Assembly: GCF_032854445.1 (NCBI RefSeq)
Contig: NC_088297.1
Span: 4,775,991 to 4,839,990 of the forward strand
DNA from: Liolophura sinensis
Taxonomy: Eukaryota; Mollusca; Polyplacophora; Chitonida; Chitonidae
Length of the DNA: 64,000 bases
Direction of reading: 5' to 3'
The translations under genes and the position numbers were made by a program. This document shows positions 41,157 through 54,300 of this stretch, in pieces. Each line of letters starts with the position of its first letter. Within the stretch, counting starts at the first letter, position 1. The notes beneath the pieces were generated by a model. It saw only the letters and a program-made list of their open reading frames with translations. It had not been told where the DNA came from and made no database searches.

Positions 41157-41330
41157 TTTATTTTATTTATTTACTTGATTGGTGTTCAACGCCGCACTCT
41201 AGAATATTTCACTTATACGACGGCAGCCAGCATTATGGTGAGAGGAAACCAGGCAGACCCCGGGGGAAACCCACGACCATCCGCAGGTTGCTGCAAGACC
41301 TTCCACATACGGCTGGAGAGGAAATGCGGT
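41157..41330 (-). mobile_element. SINE-A inserted in the 200-bp repeat
   Basis: TTTATTTACTTGATTGGTGT, ACGACGGCAGCCAGCATTAT, CCCACGACCATCCGCAGGTT; the tRNA head is missing. Confidence 0.88.
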
Positions 41331-41856
41331 TCAAAACATGATCTGAGATGTACAAGGCAGTGTTGTAAGAAATCTGAATCCACGTGTGGGGATTTGGGTG
41401 AGCGCAACACGTGGATTAAGGACTCGTCGATTTTTCACACATAAAATGTATACACTGATAAATCAGACATGTGTTATGACACCGCATATCGCAAATGGTC
41501 AGAGAGAAAAAAAATGAGGTTTGAAGCCATAACCCTTGATATAGACGGTAGTGTAATATATGCATTCTGAAACCGCGTGTTTGCGTTTGGGTGAGCGCAA
41601 CATGTGGATTAAGGACACTTAATTTTTTGACACATAAAGTATATCCATCAAGAGAGAAGACATGTTTTATTTCCGTATATATCGCAACTGGTAAGAGAAG
41701 ACAACAGGGAGTTTAAAATCATAATCTGAGATACAAAGGCTGTAATATGAAATCTGAATCCACGTGCATGTTGGGGTTTGGTTGAGCGCAACACGCTCAT
41801 ACAAATACATGTATGACTGTAAAGTATATATGCCTAGTTCAAGAAGATAATACCGG

Positions 41857-42186
41857 TAGGACAGGTGGCAGAGCGTCCTCTTCGGGAGCGGTAGATCCAG
41901 GGTCAATCCTGGGTCGAGTCACACCTAAGACCTTAAAAGAGTAAGTTGTAACTTCCTCGCTTGGCCCTCAGCATGAACGGGATAGTTACTGGTTGACTCG
42001 TACAGTATAATGGCTCGGGCGGGGCGCCTTACTTGCCTTTGGTAAGTTATCTCAGTGAAGCAGCACTAGATATAAATCCGTCCTGCATCAAGGAGGCACA
42101 TTACATGCACTCTAAGGATTCCTTTGTCGTCAAATGACTGAAAATTGTTAAGTATGACCTTAAACCTCAAGCACTCACTCTCTCAC
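41857..42186 (+). mobile_element. SINE-B inserted in the 200-bp repeat
   Basis: GGCAGAGCGTCCTCTTCGGG, GGGTCAATCCTGGGTCGAGT and the CAAGCACTCACTCTCTCACT tail. Confidence 0.88.
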
Positions 42187-42320
42187 TCAAGAGATAAGAT
42201 GTGTCTTAACGCCCCGTATTGCTATTAGTAAATGAAAAGAAAGCAGGTTTAAAATCATGATTTACAATAAACTATCTAGTGCTATACGAAATTTAAATCC
42301 AAGTGTTTGGATAAGACCCA

Positions 42321-44062
42321 TGACACCGTAAAAGGCAAAAATCTTGAGTTTAATTATTGTCTGCGGTACATTAAAGTTTATAATGTTATATGACATCCAG
42401 TGTTGAGGACAAAGCACTTGCAGATGATGTATGATATTGTGACTTAGGAAGTGAACGAACCACACACACAACTTGTGATGACGAGGTATAATTTGTGTAT
42501 AATTTTATTCACTGGTCCCTTGAATAACCCTATGAACATAAACACAGAATGTGACATAAGTAATGTTACACAGATATGTTCATTTCAAACAAATGCAATA
42601 AACCATCGTGTAGATTAGACAATAATGCATATTTATGTATCTTTAGCCCAGAGCAATGGTTATTAGTCATTATCGTCTGTACAGTTACTAGTATACACAG
42701 TCTCGAATACACAGTTATACACAGTAAAGGCTTTTTTCTCAAAAACAAACTATAAAGCCGAACATAAAAGTATAACAATATTGTTGCAAACGATATGATA
42801 AAGAAATTATCAGACAAAACGTGATAATCTTAAATACCCCTGTGCACCAGGAACACACCAGGAGATACAAGGTGTATCCAGCCAGAATACTGGTACATCA
42901 CACAGCCAAGACAATTGTATCTACTTAAATACACAAACATTGTGTAAAGCAAAGTAACCATTAAATGGTACTAGAGACAAGAAATCCTAATCGGGTAATT
43001 TTGACATGATTCACGACAGCTAAATTAACAGATATTAGGTAAGTCTGGTATAACTGTACGACGGTGAAACATATCGTCACACAGCTGCATTGAAAACCAC
43101 ATGTGCAATAGTGGTAATACCAAGTCATAACAAAATTCAAGATAGAACGAACCATTTGTCTCAATGAAAGTAATAGAAAAAGTCATAACAAAACGTTATG
43201 ATGCAGGAATAGGCAAATAACACTGAACATGTGTGCGACCTGCGCAACGGTTTGAACTTTCCGCTAGCTGAAGCCATGTTATTCGGTGGCGGCCATCTTT
43301 ACTTAGTACAAGCGAAACGTCGTCACACTTAACTGTTATAAATAACACACAAATGCAGCTTATTAGGACTATATATAAACGCTAACGAAAACTAACTAAA
43401 GCTCATTACTATATGGACAGAATCATGTAAACAATACGGTTTTCACTTACGAGACATCGCTTAGAACTCGGCAGTAAAATAATATAAAGCACTCCTTTCA
43501 GAATAGCTGCAGACGATAGAGTGGCGTGGAGTGACGTCATACAAACAGCATCATAGCATGACCTATCCCAGGCGCGTCATAGCTAACCTGTACCGGGAGA
43601 GATCATGGACAGGGGATGTCCGTTATATGGATAACTAGTATAAACAATATTAAAAAACCCAAATGACTCTGTCACAATATATAAAGAGAAATGATAATCA
43701 TAAAAGATGACATACAATCGATCATTATGTGAAATCGGAATCTTCCATGGCGGTTTTTATAGGGTAAAGGTACGCAGCGATGCTTGACATATAATACATA
43801 AGAGATACACAAGACAAACTTTTTACATTTGTCCTTTACTTGATCGGTCTACTCAATAGGTGTTAAGAGTCTTATACCGTATGTTTGATACACAGGTGTT
43901 ATATCTGAATCCGTCTGTCGAGTGTCATGGCAGAGGAGCAAGCGGAGTAAGAACACAAAGATGTCCGAAGTTAGGGGTGAATATTAAGAGGTGACACGTA
44001 CTTTTGGCTTTCACACTTTCACTTATTTTGTCTTTAACGCTGTACTTACTAGTAAGGGGAAA
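42321..44062. other. Intergenic; possible GC-richer regulatory patch
   Basis: No coding region recognised. 43290-43310 reads GGTGGCGGCCATCTTTACTT, containing a YY1-like site on the minus strand, and 43532-43539 is a perfect CRE, TGACGTCA. These may mark a promoter, but no downstream exon is seen. Confidence 0.3.
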
Positions 44063-44345
44063 AGGTTTAACGTCGCACTTAATAATTTTTCAGTCATATG
44101 ACAACGAAGGAATCCCTAGAATGCATGTGATGTGCCTCCTTGTTGCAGGATGGATTTCCACCGCTCTTTTATCTAGTGCTGCTTCACTGAGACGCCTTAC
44201 CAAAGGCAAGTAAGCCACCAGGCGTGAGCCATTATACTGATACAGGTCAACCAGTCGTTGCACTATGCCTTTAACGTGGAACGCCAATCAAGGAAGTTAC
44301 AGCTTCCTCTTTTAAGTTCTTAGGTGTGATCCGACCCAGAATTGA
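44063..44345 (-). mobile_element. SINE-B copy, inverted
   Basis: Plus strand begins GGTTTAACGTCGCACTTAAT and runs back to TTCTTAGGTGTGATCCGACCC; the tRNA head is incomplete. Confidence 0.85.
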
Positions 44346-44809
44346 CATTTTGTTTTTTTTTAATGAAATGTTAATCCATGTATTCGGTTTGCCTGAACGC
44401 AACACGTGGGTTGATAGTAGAGCGATGTGTGATTATGGTATAAGAATAAAAAAAAAACATTTTATGGTTTGTGGAGTTTCATGGTTTTACGGAGTTTTAT
44501 GAGTTTATGGTGAAGTACCACATACTAAGTAAGTATAGCTGGTAGGCCTATATAAGTAGGTACCGCGTGTTTAAGACGTGATAGCAGAATAATAACTGAT
44601 TTATCATAGAGGCTTACATGTGACACATACCTTGTGTAATGCCACATCAGGAAGTAAATTGGTTGGTAAACGCATAAAATAGTAGAACACGGAATGAAAA
44701 TAATGCTACAATTAACGAGTGTCTGAAGAGAGATGTTGTCTTTCCCGCGCTTTGCGATTTCATTGGATACTGTAAAGTGGTATTAATGAGCCTCGTTTTG
44801 ACGTACATA

Positions 44810-45130
44810 TGGTCTCAGACCCCCATTAATTTTCCATAAGCGACAATGTTAACGTCTAGCGCTGTAGCGCCAATAAGCTTTGGTGCATACCTGGCCCAGC
44901 CTGTGAGAAACAAGCCATAAAAATCTTGACCGTCAAAATCTGGACCTTTCCATGCCGTCAGCTGGGAGGAGTGCCTAGCAACGCCAAGGGGACGTCACTC
45001 GCAGCCTCATCACTACCTTACACCTTGTGTCCTCTCGCCCAGAATTTCAAACTTTCATCAATAAAGCTCATACCTCCTCAAAGTTTAGACAGTTTCCAGC
45101 ATTTTAACACCAAGCATGCACCTGTACACC
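44810..45130 (+). repeat. Dispersed repeat, copy 2
   Basis: Colinear with 24115-24450. It keeps TTTCCATAAGCGACAATGTT, CCAATAAGCTTTGG and AAAGTTTAGACAGTTTCCAG. Confidence 0.6.
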
Positions 45131-45309
45131 AAACATGGCCGCCTGGGAGCAAAAAAAGACTTTATACCCTAAAATACACAGAACTACATTCCCGAAAAAC
45201 GGAACATGTAATGGAGGTCTCCTGGTGGATGTACTTCCGTTCCCCTCGTGGATGTAGGCTGACGAGTACTGTTGGGTCTGTGTCCATATCGTTGGTTGCT
45301 TCCGCACAG

Positions 45310-45370
45310 GATTCGACGTGACAACAACAACACCATCACCAGCACCTAGCGAGGCATGCCTGAATTCCAG
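45310..45370 (+). CDS. Orphan exon-like segment with Thr-rich peptide
   Basis: Flanked by acceptor TTCCGCACAG and donor GTAGGT. In the frame with one carried base it reads FDVTTTTPSPAPSEACLNS. The Thr/Pro linker resembles exon 14 of the astacin gene, but phases do not connect to that gene's end, and no partner exon is found nearby. It could be an alternative 3' exon, a different gene or chance. Confidence 0.25.
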
Positions 45371-46920
45371 GTAGGTGTGCCCGTGTGTCATCACTAGTAT
45401 ACCCACACAAGCATGAAACTATATTGGAAACTGGATAAATTAAAGTAATTTGAATCTAACTAGCTTTGCTTACTAACATTCTCTGTTAGAATATAATCTT
45501 TGTCCTCAACTTTTCCAACCACCTCTGCAACCGATATTAAGAAATATTCTGAGAGAACTTAGAGAAAATGATTAGCACAGTTTTTCTTTAAGCTTGCATA
45601 TTTAATGACACAGACAAATAATTTTTAACATCATTTAATTGTATGCATAACTTTCACTGCAAAAAGTACTTTGTGGTTGAAAAGGTTGCAGATTTACACA
45701 GTAGTTGTTAATTAGATTTCTCAGCACAGCTCCTGTTTAAGTCAACTACACTAATTCCTCGACCATTTTTTGCACATTAAAGGGCAACTTCCAGTGCAAT
45801 TATACACATTTATGATCTGATTTTGGAGACAAATATACATTAGTTCGATTGGCCAATTTCAGGGCATCACAAAAAGTACAATTTTATCAGTCTACACAGA
45901 GTAATACCTTCAGAATATGCCTGAATAAACACCTTGCAAACATGCGAGAAGGTCAAGGAATTACAGTAGCAATAACAAGGCGATTTATTTCTTCATAGAA
46001 TTGCGATCAACCAGCAGTGTCCACATAAATAGATGTTGCAATACCTGCAATAGGATTCTCTTGCACAACAGAATATAGTTGCAAAGTACTGTTGCATGTT
46101 GTTGTTCAGTTAGATGCACATTCAAATTGTTACCAACATAATTGCAGTTTATAGTGATGGAACAAACTTTTTTTTTATCGTTAAGTTTTTATTTCTGTAG
46201 ACGACAGTATTTATATTTGATAATATAAAGCCAGATCAGTATTTCAGGAGACTGCTTTCTTGGGTCAGACGTGCAGTGCTGTACTCTTTACTTTGCTAGT
46301 TAAGCCAGTCTAATAATGATGTAAAATCTTGGTGAACAAATATTGGACCCCACTAGACACATTCCTCCTGGACATTCCCATGCCCCTGGACACTCAACTA
46401 CCCCCTACCCTGGCCATTACCTCCCCCTGCCCTGGCCATTACCTCCCCCACCCCCCCCCCCCTCCCAGTCCTCAACACACAGACAATTCTGCAGTTACAG
46501 TTCATGCCTATATTGTATCATTATATGTATATGCCTATATTCTGCTTGTTTAGGATTGAGCAAAACTTCATGTTACGCTTGTGTTGTGTTCCCTATGGTG
46601 ACCTAATCTCTAATCACAGTCCGATTAGACATCGTAACCACAGGACCACTGATTATTAAACAAACCCAAATTAAGGCGAGGCCTGCAAGCTTGCACTGAT
46701 TTCAACAATGTACCTAATAAATCAGTATTAATAAGTCTTACGCATTTAGCATGACAAAATAATACACACTTATTCCTACATCTTAATTGTTAAAAATAAG
46801 ACCATATTGGTATATAAAAATATACATTTAACTCATATGTGTAAACCCGCTTGATACGCATATGAACGTACAATAATTCTTTAATTTTATATATACTTGT
46901 AATACCTACCTGATACCACA
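45371..46920. other. Intergenic, AT-rich
   Basis: A C-rich tract (46370-46470, CCCCTGCCCTGGCCATTACC repeated twice) is the only structure noted. No coding region is recognised. Confidence 0.4.
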
Positions 46921-46924
46921 ATTT

Positions 46925-47465
46925 ATTCATATGTTCCTATGAACACAGAATCATACAATAATTCTTTACATCAGTATATTAATGTAATACTTAATCCATA
47001 CCGATATGTGCATGCACACTTATTTCATATGTGCATATGACGTAAAATCATACAATAATTCTTTACATCAATATATTTATGTAATACCTAACCCATACCG
47101 ATATGTGCATGCACACTTATTTCATATGTGCATATGGACGTAAAATCATACAATAATTCTTGACATTAATATCTTTATGTAATACTTAATCCATACCGAT
47201 ATGTGCATGCACACTTATTTCATATGTGCATATGGACGTAAAATCATACAATAATTCTTTACATCAATATATTAATGTAATACTTAATCCATACCGATAT
47301 GTGCATGCACACTTATTTTCATATGTGCATATGGACGTAAAATCATACAATAATTCTTTACATCAATATATTTATGTAACACCAAACCGATACCGATATG
47401 TGCATGCACACTTATTTCATATGTGCATATGGACGTAAAATCATACAATAATCCTTACATTAATA
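46925..47465 (+). repeat. ~98-bp tandem repeat, 5.5 copies
   Basis: Unit landmarks: ATGTGCATATGGACGTAAAA, TCATACAATAATTCTTTACA, CCATACCGATATGTGCATGC. Each holds the palindrome GTGCATGCAC. Diverged copies extend left to about 46800. Confidence 0.92.
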
Positions 47466-47649
47466 TAAATATATAATATAATTGGTATTGACATGGACAC
47501 ACCCCTATAACAATTGCCCTTACATTGCCTTACAGTACAAACAGCTTCCGTCATTCAGTTGTGAAAACAATGGTCACATCGCTGAAGTGATTCAGCTATG
47601 CACCGGTCTTCTGCACTTAACTGATGGGTCATTGCAGGATAAATTCGTT

Positions 47650-47769
47650 ACATAGTTACTCAGTGATAGGATACAGAAATATACGGTGTCAGTCACCTTC
47701 ATAATTGGGCGAGGCATGAGGATTACTGACACCATATATTTCCGTATCCTATCCCTGAGTGTCCATGTA
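47650..47769. repeat. 45-bp-arm inverted repeat, 30-nt loop
   Basis: Arms 47650-47694 and 47725-47769 match with six mismatches; the inner 35 bp have only three. A transcript would fold into one long hairpin. Candidates are a miniature inverted-repeat transposon or a small-RNA precursor. Confidence 0.88.
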
Positions 47770-48129
47770 TCTAATAATACTTATCTATTTTTATATAAGA
47801 TAAATGCGCATATTTGTGGCGGTAATGAAATGCTGTTTTTCGAATTAGTCATATTAGATGGAATTTTAAATTTGACGGGGATACATTTTTTTTCTTTAGT
47901 TGCTGTGGAAGTTTGTTATTATGGGTTTGATAGTTGCGTGTAGCTTCCAAATCGCACAATTGTGACATTTTCTTGTCCAGAAAAGTTGGACCTACATGTA
48001 TATGTCAGATTCATCGTCTAAAAGGCCTAGTCAGGGCTATCGGATGTTATGAATTGGAACTTTGAAGTCATCCCTTATTGACTCGAATTACTACGCCAGT
48101 ATATATGCCTTTACATAACTAATATATGT

Positions 48130-48345
48130 CAGAGACCTCCATGGCTTAGTAGTTCGCTCGCTGTGAGTTCATGTCCACCTTATGCTGGCTCCCTCTTTGG
48201 TTCTACATGGGAAGGTCTGCCAGCACTTTGTGGATGGTTGTGGGTTTCCCCCGGCCTCCCTCCATAATGCTAGCCCGCCTTCGTATAAATTAAGTCTTTC
48301 TTGAATATTTCACAAAAGCAGTAATCAAATAAATACATAAACAAT
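48130..48345 (+). mobile_element. SINE-A next to the satellite
   Basis: Head CCATGGCTTAGTAGTTCGCT, B-box region GTGAGTTCATGTCC, body GGTTGTGGGTTTCCCCCGG, tail AATCAAATAAATACATAAA. It ends 40 bp before the 72-bp array. Confidence 0.85.
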
Positions 48346-48384
48346 ATGACATGGCTTATGTAGGATTTCCCAGTTTATATTATT

Positions 48385-51300
48385 ATATATGTGTGACGTC
48401 GTAGCTCTCAGCTGTATCCTGGGTACTTTCCCAGTTTGTAAGCCAGACCTGATGGGCGATATTTGTGACGTCGTAGCTCTTCAGCTGTATCCTGGTACTT
48501 TCCCAGTTTGTAAGCCAGACCTGATGGGCGATATTTGTGACGTCGTAGCTCTCAGCTGTATCCTGGGTACTTTCCCAGTTTGTAAGCCAGACCTGATGGG
48601 CGATATGTGTGATGTCATAGCTCTCAGCTGTATCCTGGGTACTTTCCCAGTTTGTAAGCCAGACCTGATGGGCGATATGTGTGATGTCATAGCTCTCAGC
48701 TGTATCCTGGTACTTTCCCAGTTTGTAAGCCAGACCTGATGGGCGATATGTGTGATGTCATAGCTCTCAGCTGTATCCTGGGTACTTTCCCAGTTTGTAA
48801 GCCAGACCTGATGGGCGATATTTGTGACGTCGTAGCTCTCAGCTGTATCCTGGGTACTTTCCCAGTTTGTAAGCCAGACCCGATGGGCGATATGTGTGAT
48901 GTCGTAGCTCTCAGCTGTATCCTGGGTACTTTCCCAGTTTGTAAGCCAGACCTGATGGGCGATATGTGTGACGTCGTAGCTCTCAGCTGTATCCTGGGTA
49001 CTTTCCCAGTTTGTAAGCCAGACCTGATGGGCGATATGTGTGACGTCGTAGCTCTCAGCTGTATCCTGGGTACTTTCCCAGTTTATAAGCCAGACCTGAT
49101 GGGTGATATGTGTGACGTCGTAGCTCTCAGCTGTATCCCGGGTACTTTCCCAGTTTGTAAGCCAGACCTGATGGGCGATATGTGTGGCGTCGTAGCTCTC
49201 AGCTGTATCCTGGGTACTTTCCCAGTTTATAAGCCAGACCCGATGGGCGATATGTGTGATGTCGTAGCTCTCAGCTGTATCCTGGGTACTTTCCCAGTTT
49301 GTAAGCCAGACCTGATGGGCGATATTTGTGACGTCGTAGCTCTCAGCTGTATCCTGGGTACTTTCCCAGTTTGTAAGCCAGACCTGATGGGCGATATTTG
49401 TGACGTCGTAGCTCTCAGCTGTATCCTGGGTACTTTCCCAGTTTGTAAGCCAGACCTGATGGGCGATATGTGTGATGTCATAGCTCTCAGCTGTATCCTG
49501 GGTACTTTCCCAGTTTGTAAGCCAGACCTGATGGGCGATATGTGTGATGTCATAGCTCTCAGCTGTATCCTGGGTACTTTCCCAGTTTGTAAGCCAGACC
49601 CGATGGGCGATATGTGTGATGTCGTAGCTCTCAGCTGTATCCTGGGTACTTTCCCAGTTTGTAAGCCAGACCTGATGGGCGATATGTGTGACGTCGTAGC
49701 TCTCAGCTGTATCCTGGGTACTTTCCCAGTTTGTAAGCCAGACCTGATGGGCGATATGTGTGACGTCGTAGCTCTCAGCTGTATCCTGGGTACTTTCCCA
49801 GTTTATAAGCCAGACCTGATGGGTGATATGTGTGACGTCGTAGCTCTCAGCTGTATCCCGGGTACTTTCCCAGTTTGTAAGCCAGACCTGATGGGCGATA
49901 TGTGTGACGTCGTAGCTCTCAGCTGTATCCTGGGTACTTTCCCAGTTTATAAGCCAGACCCGATGGGCGATATGTGTGATGTCGTAGCTCTCAGCTGTAT
50001 CCTGGGTACTTTCCCAGTTTGTAAGCCAGACCTGATGGGCGATATTTGTGACGTCGTAGCTCTCAGCTGTATCCTGGGTACTTTCCCAGTTTGTAAGCCA
50101 GACCTGATGGGCGATATTTGTGACGTCGTAGCTCTCAGCTGTATCCTGGGTACTTTCCCAGTTTGTAAGCCAGACCTGATGGGCGATATGTGTGATGTCA
50201 TAGCTCTCAGCTGTATCCTGGGTACTTTCCCAGTTTGTAAGCCAGACCTGATGGGCGATATGTGTGATGTCATAGCTCTCAGCTGTATCCTGGGTACTTT
50301 CCCAGTTTGTAAGCCAGACCTGATGGGCGATATGTGTGATGTCGTAGCTCTCAGCTGTATCCTGGGTACTTTCCCAGTTTGTAAGCCAGACCTGATGGGC
50401 GATATTTGTGACGTCGTAGCTCTCAGCTGTATCCTGGGTACTTTCCCAGTTTGTAAGCCAGACCCGATGGGCGATATGTGTGATGTCGTAGCTCTCAGCT
50501 GTATCCTGGGTACTTTCCCAGTTTGTAAGCCAGACCTGATGGGCGATATGTGTGACGTCGTAGCTCTCAGCTGTATCCTGGGTACTTTCCCAGTTTATAA
50601 GCCAGACCTGATGGGTGATATGTGTGACGTCGTAGCTCTCAGCTGTATCCCGGGTACTTTCCCAGTTTGTAAGCCAGACCTGATGGGCGATATGTGTGAC
50701 GTCGTAGCTCTCAGCTGTATCCCGGGCACTTTTCCAGTTTGTAAGCCAGACCCGATGGGCGATATGTGTGATGTCGTAGCTCTCAGCTGTATCCTGGGTA
50801 CTTTCCCAGTTTATAAGCCAGACCCGATGGGCGATATGTGTGATGTCGTAGCTCTCAGCTGTATCCTGGGCACTTTTCCAGTTTGTAAGCCAGACCCGAT
50901 GGGCGATATGTGTGATGTCGTAGCTCTCAGCTGTATCCTGGGCACTTTTCCAGTTTATAAGCCAGACCTGATGGGCGATATGTGTGACGTCGTATCTCTC
51001 AGCTGTATCCTGGGCACTTTCCCAGTTTGTAAGCCAGACCTGATGGGCGATATTTGTGACGTCGTAGCTCTCAGCTGTATCCTGGGTACTTTCCCAGTTT
51101 GTAAGCCAGACCCGATGGGCGATATGTGTGACGTCGTAGCTCTCAGCTGTATCCTGGGTACTTTCCCAGTTTGTAAGCCAGACCCGATGGGCGATATGTG
51201 TGATGTCGTAGCTCTCAGCTGTATCCTGGGCACTTTTCCAGTTTATAAGCCAGACCTGATGGGCGATATGTGTGACGTCGTATCTCTCAGCTGTATCCTG

Positions 51301-54300
51301 GGTACTTTCCCAGTTTGTAAGCCAGACCTGATGGGCGATATGTGTGACGTCGTAGCTCTCAGCTGTATCCTGGGTACTTTCCCAGTTTGTAAGCCAGACC
51401 TGATGGGCGATATGTGTGACGTCTTAGCTCTCAGCTGTATCTGGGTACTACTCAGCTGTATCCTGGGTACTTTCCCAGTTTGTAAGCCAGACCTGATGGG
51501 CGATATTTGTGACGTCGTAGCTCTCAGCTGTATCCTGGGTACTTTCCCAGTTTGTAAGCCAGACCCGATGGGCGATATGTGTGACTGTCGTAGCTCTCAG
51601 CTGTATCCTGGGCACTTTCCAGTTTATAAGCCAGACCTGATGGGCGATATGTGTGACGTCGTATCTCTCAGCTGTATCCTGGGTACTTTCCCAGTTTGTA
51701 AGCCAGACCTGATGGGCGATATGTGTGACGTCGTAGCTCTCAGCTGTATCCTGGGTACTTTCCCAGTTTGTAAGCCAGACCTGATGGGCGATATGTGTGA
51801 CGTCGTAGCTCTCAGCTGTATCCTGGGTACTTTCCCAGTTTATAAGGCAGACCTGATGGGCGGATATGTGTGACGTCGTAGCTCTCAGCTGTATCCTGGG
51901 TACTTTCATAGTTATAAGCCAGACCCGATGGGCGATATGTGTGATGTCGTAGCTCTCAGCTGTATCCTGGGTACTTTCCCAGTTTATAAGCCAGACCCGA
52001 TGGGCGATATGTGTGACGTTGTAGCTCAGCTGTATCCTGGGTACTTTCATAGTTATAAGCCAGACCCGATGGGCGATATGTGTGATGTCGTAGCTCTCAG
52101 CTGTATCCTGGGTACTTTCCCAGTTTGTAAGCCAGAACTGATGGGCGATATGTGTGACGTCGTAGCTCTCAGCTGTATCCTGGGTACTTTCCCAGTTTGT
52201 AAGCCAGACCTGATGGGCGATATGTGTGACGTCGTAGCTCTCAACTGTATCCTGGGTACTTTCCCACTTTATAAGACAGACCTGATGGGCGATATGTGTG
52301 ACGTCTTAGCTCTCAGCTGTATCCTGGGTACTTTCATAGTTATAAGCCAGACCCGATGGGCGATATGTGTGATGTCGTAGCTCTCAGCTGTATCCTGGGT
52401 ACTTTCCCAGTTTATAAGCCAGACCTGATGGGTGATATGTGTGACGTCGTAGCTCTCAGCTGTATCCCGGGTACTTTCCCAGTTTGTAAGCCAGACCTGA
52501 TGGGCGATATGTGTGACGTCGTAGCTCTCAGCTGTATCCTGGGCACTTTTCTTTGTAAGCCAGACCCGATGGGCGATATGTGTGATGTCGTAGCTCTCAG
52601 CTGTATCCTGGGTACTTTCCCAGTTTATAAGCCAGACCCGATGGGCGATATGTGTGATGTCGTAGCTCTCAGCTGTATCCTGGGCACTTTTCCAGTTTGT
52701 AAGCCAGACCCGATGGGCGATATGTGTGATGTCGTAGCTCTCAGCTGTATCCTGGGCACTTTTCCAGTTTATAAGCCAGACCTGATGGGCGATATGTGTG
52801 ACGTCGTATCTCTCAGCTGTATCCTGGGTACTTTCCCAGTTTGTAAGCCAGACCTGATGGGCGATATTTGTGACGTCGTAGCTCTCAGCTGTATCCTGGG
52901 TACTTTCCCAGTTTGTAAGCCAGACCCGATGGGCGATATGTGTGATGTCGTAGCTCTCAGCTGTATCCTGGGCACTTTTCCAGTTTATAAGCCAGACCTG
53001 ATGGGCGATATGTGTGACGTCGTATCTCTCAGCTGTATCCTGGGTACTTTCCCAGTTTGTAAGCCAGACCTGATGGGCGATATGTGTGACGTCGTAGCTC
53101 TCAGCTGTATCCTGGGCACTTTCCAGTTTATAAGCCAGACCTGATGGGCGATATGTGTGACGTCGTATCTCTCAGCTGTATCCTGGGTACTTTTCCCAGT
53201 TTGTAAGCCAGACCTGATGGGCGATATGTGTGACGTCGTAGCTCTCAGCTGTATCCTGGGTACTTTCCCAGTTTGTAAGCCAGACCTGATGGGTGATATG
53301 TGTAATGTCGTATCTCTCAGCTGTATCCTGGGTACTTTCCCAGTTTGTAAGCCAGACCTGATGGGCGATATGTGTGACGTCTTAGCTCTCAGCTGTATCC
53401 TGGGTACTACTCAGCTGTATCCTGGGTACTTTCCCCAGTTTGTAAGCCAGACCTGATGGGCGATATTTGTGACGTCGTAGCTCTCAGCTGTATCCTGGGT
53501 ACTTTCCCAGTTTGTAAGCCAGACCCGATGGGCGATATGTGTGATGTCGTAGCTCTCAGCTGTATCCTGGGCACTTTTCCAGTTTATAAGCCAGACCTGA
53601 TGGGCGATATGTGTGACGTCGTATCTCTCAGCTGTATCCTGGGTACTTTCCCAGTTTGTAAGCCAGACCTGATGGGCGATATGTGTGACGTCGTAGCTCT
53701 CAGCTGTATCCTGGGTACTTTCCCAGTTTGTAAGCCAGACCTGATGGGCGATATGTGTGACGTCTTAGCTCTCAGCTGTATTCTGGGTACTACTCAGCTG
53801 TATCCTGGGTACTTTCCCAGTTTGTAAGCCAGACCTGATGGGCGATATTTGTGACGTCGTAGCTCTCAGCTGTATCCTGGGTACTTTCCCAGTTTGTAAG
53901 CCAGACCCGATGGGCGATATGTGTGATGTCGTAGCTCTCAGCTGTATCCTGGGCACTTTTCCAGTTTATAAGCCAGACCTGATGGGCGATATGTGTGACG
54001 TCGTATCTCTCAGCTGTATCCTGGGTACTTTCCCAGTTTGTAAGCCAGACCTGATGGGGCGATATGTGTGACGTCGTAGCTCTCAGCTGTATCCTGGGTA
54101 CTTTCCCAGTTTGTAAGCCAGACCTGATGGGCGATATGTGTGACGTCGTAGCTCTCAGCTGTATCCTGGGTACTTTCCCAGTTTATAAGGCAGACCTGAT
54201 GGGCGGATATGTGTGACGTCGTAGCTCTCAGCTGTATCCTGGGTACTTTCATAGTTATAAGCCAGACCCGATGGGCGATATGTGTGATGTCGTAGCTCTC

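Larger units (their letters stand above)
40860..42320 (+). repeat. Degenerate ~200-bp tandem repeat broken by SINEs
   Basis: Recurring landmarks are CATGATCTGRGATGTA, GAATCCACGTGT, GGGATTTGGGTGAGCGCAAC, and CACATAAAGTATA..CTGATAAATCAGA. About five to six worn copies are visible; a SINE-A (41157-41330) and a SINE-B (41857-42186) interrupt them. A further piece is near 44370-44420. Confidence 0.75.

Noticed and set aside
47521-47655. Terminal exon starting after TTGCCTTACAG
   Set aside because: A 38-codon frame with two cysteines follows, but no upstream exon in matching phase was found, and it leads into the inverted repeat.
48739-51873. A 1044-codon open frame as a real repetitive protein
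   Set aside because: The 72-bp period is a multiple of three and stop-free, and the minus strand is open too. Frames break at every irregular monomer, and no promoter, signal or unique domain flanks it.
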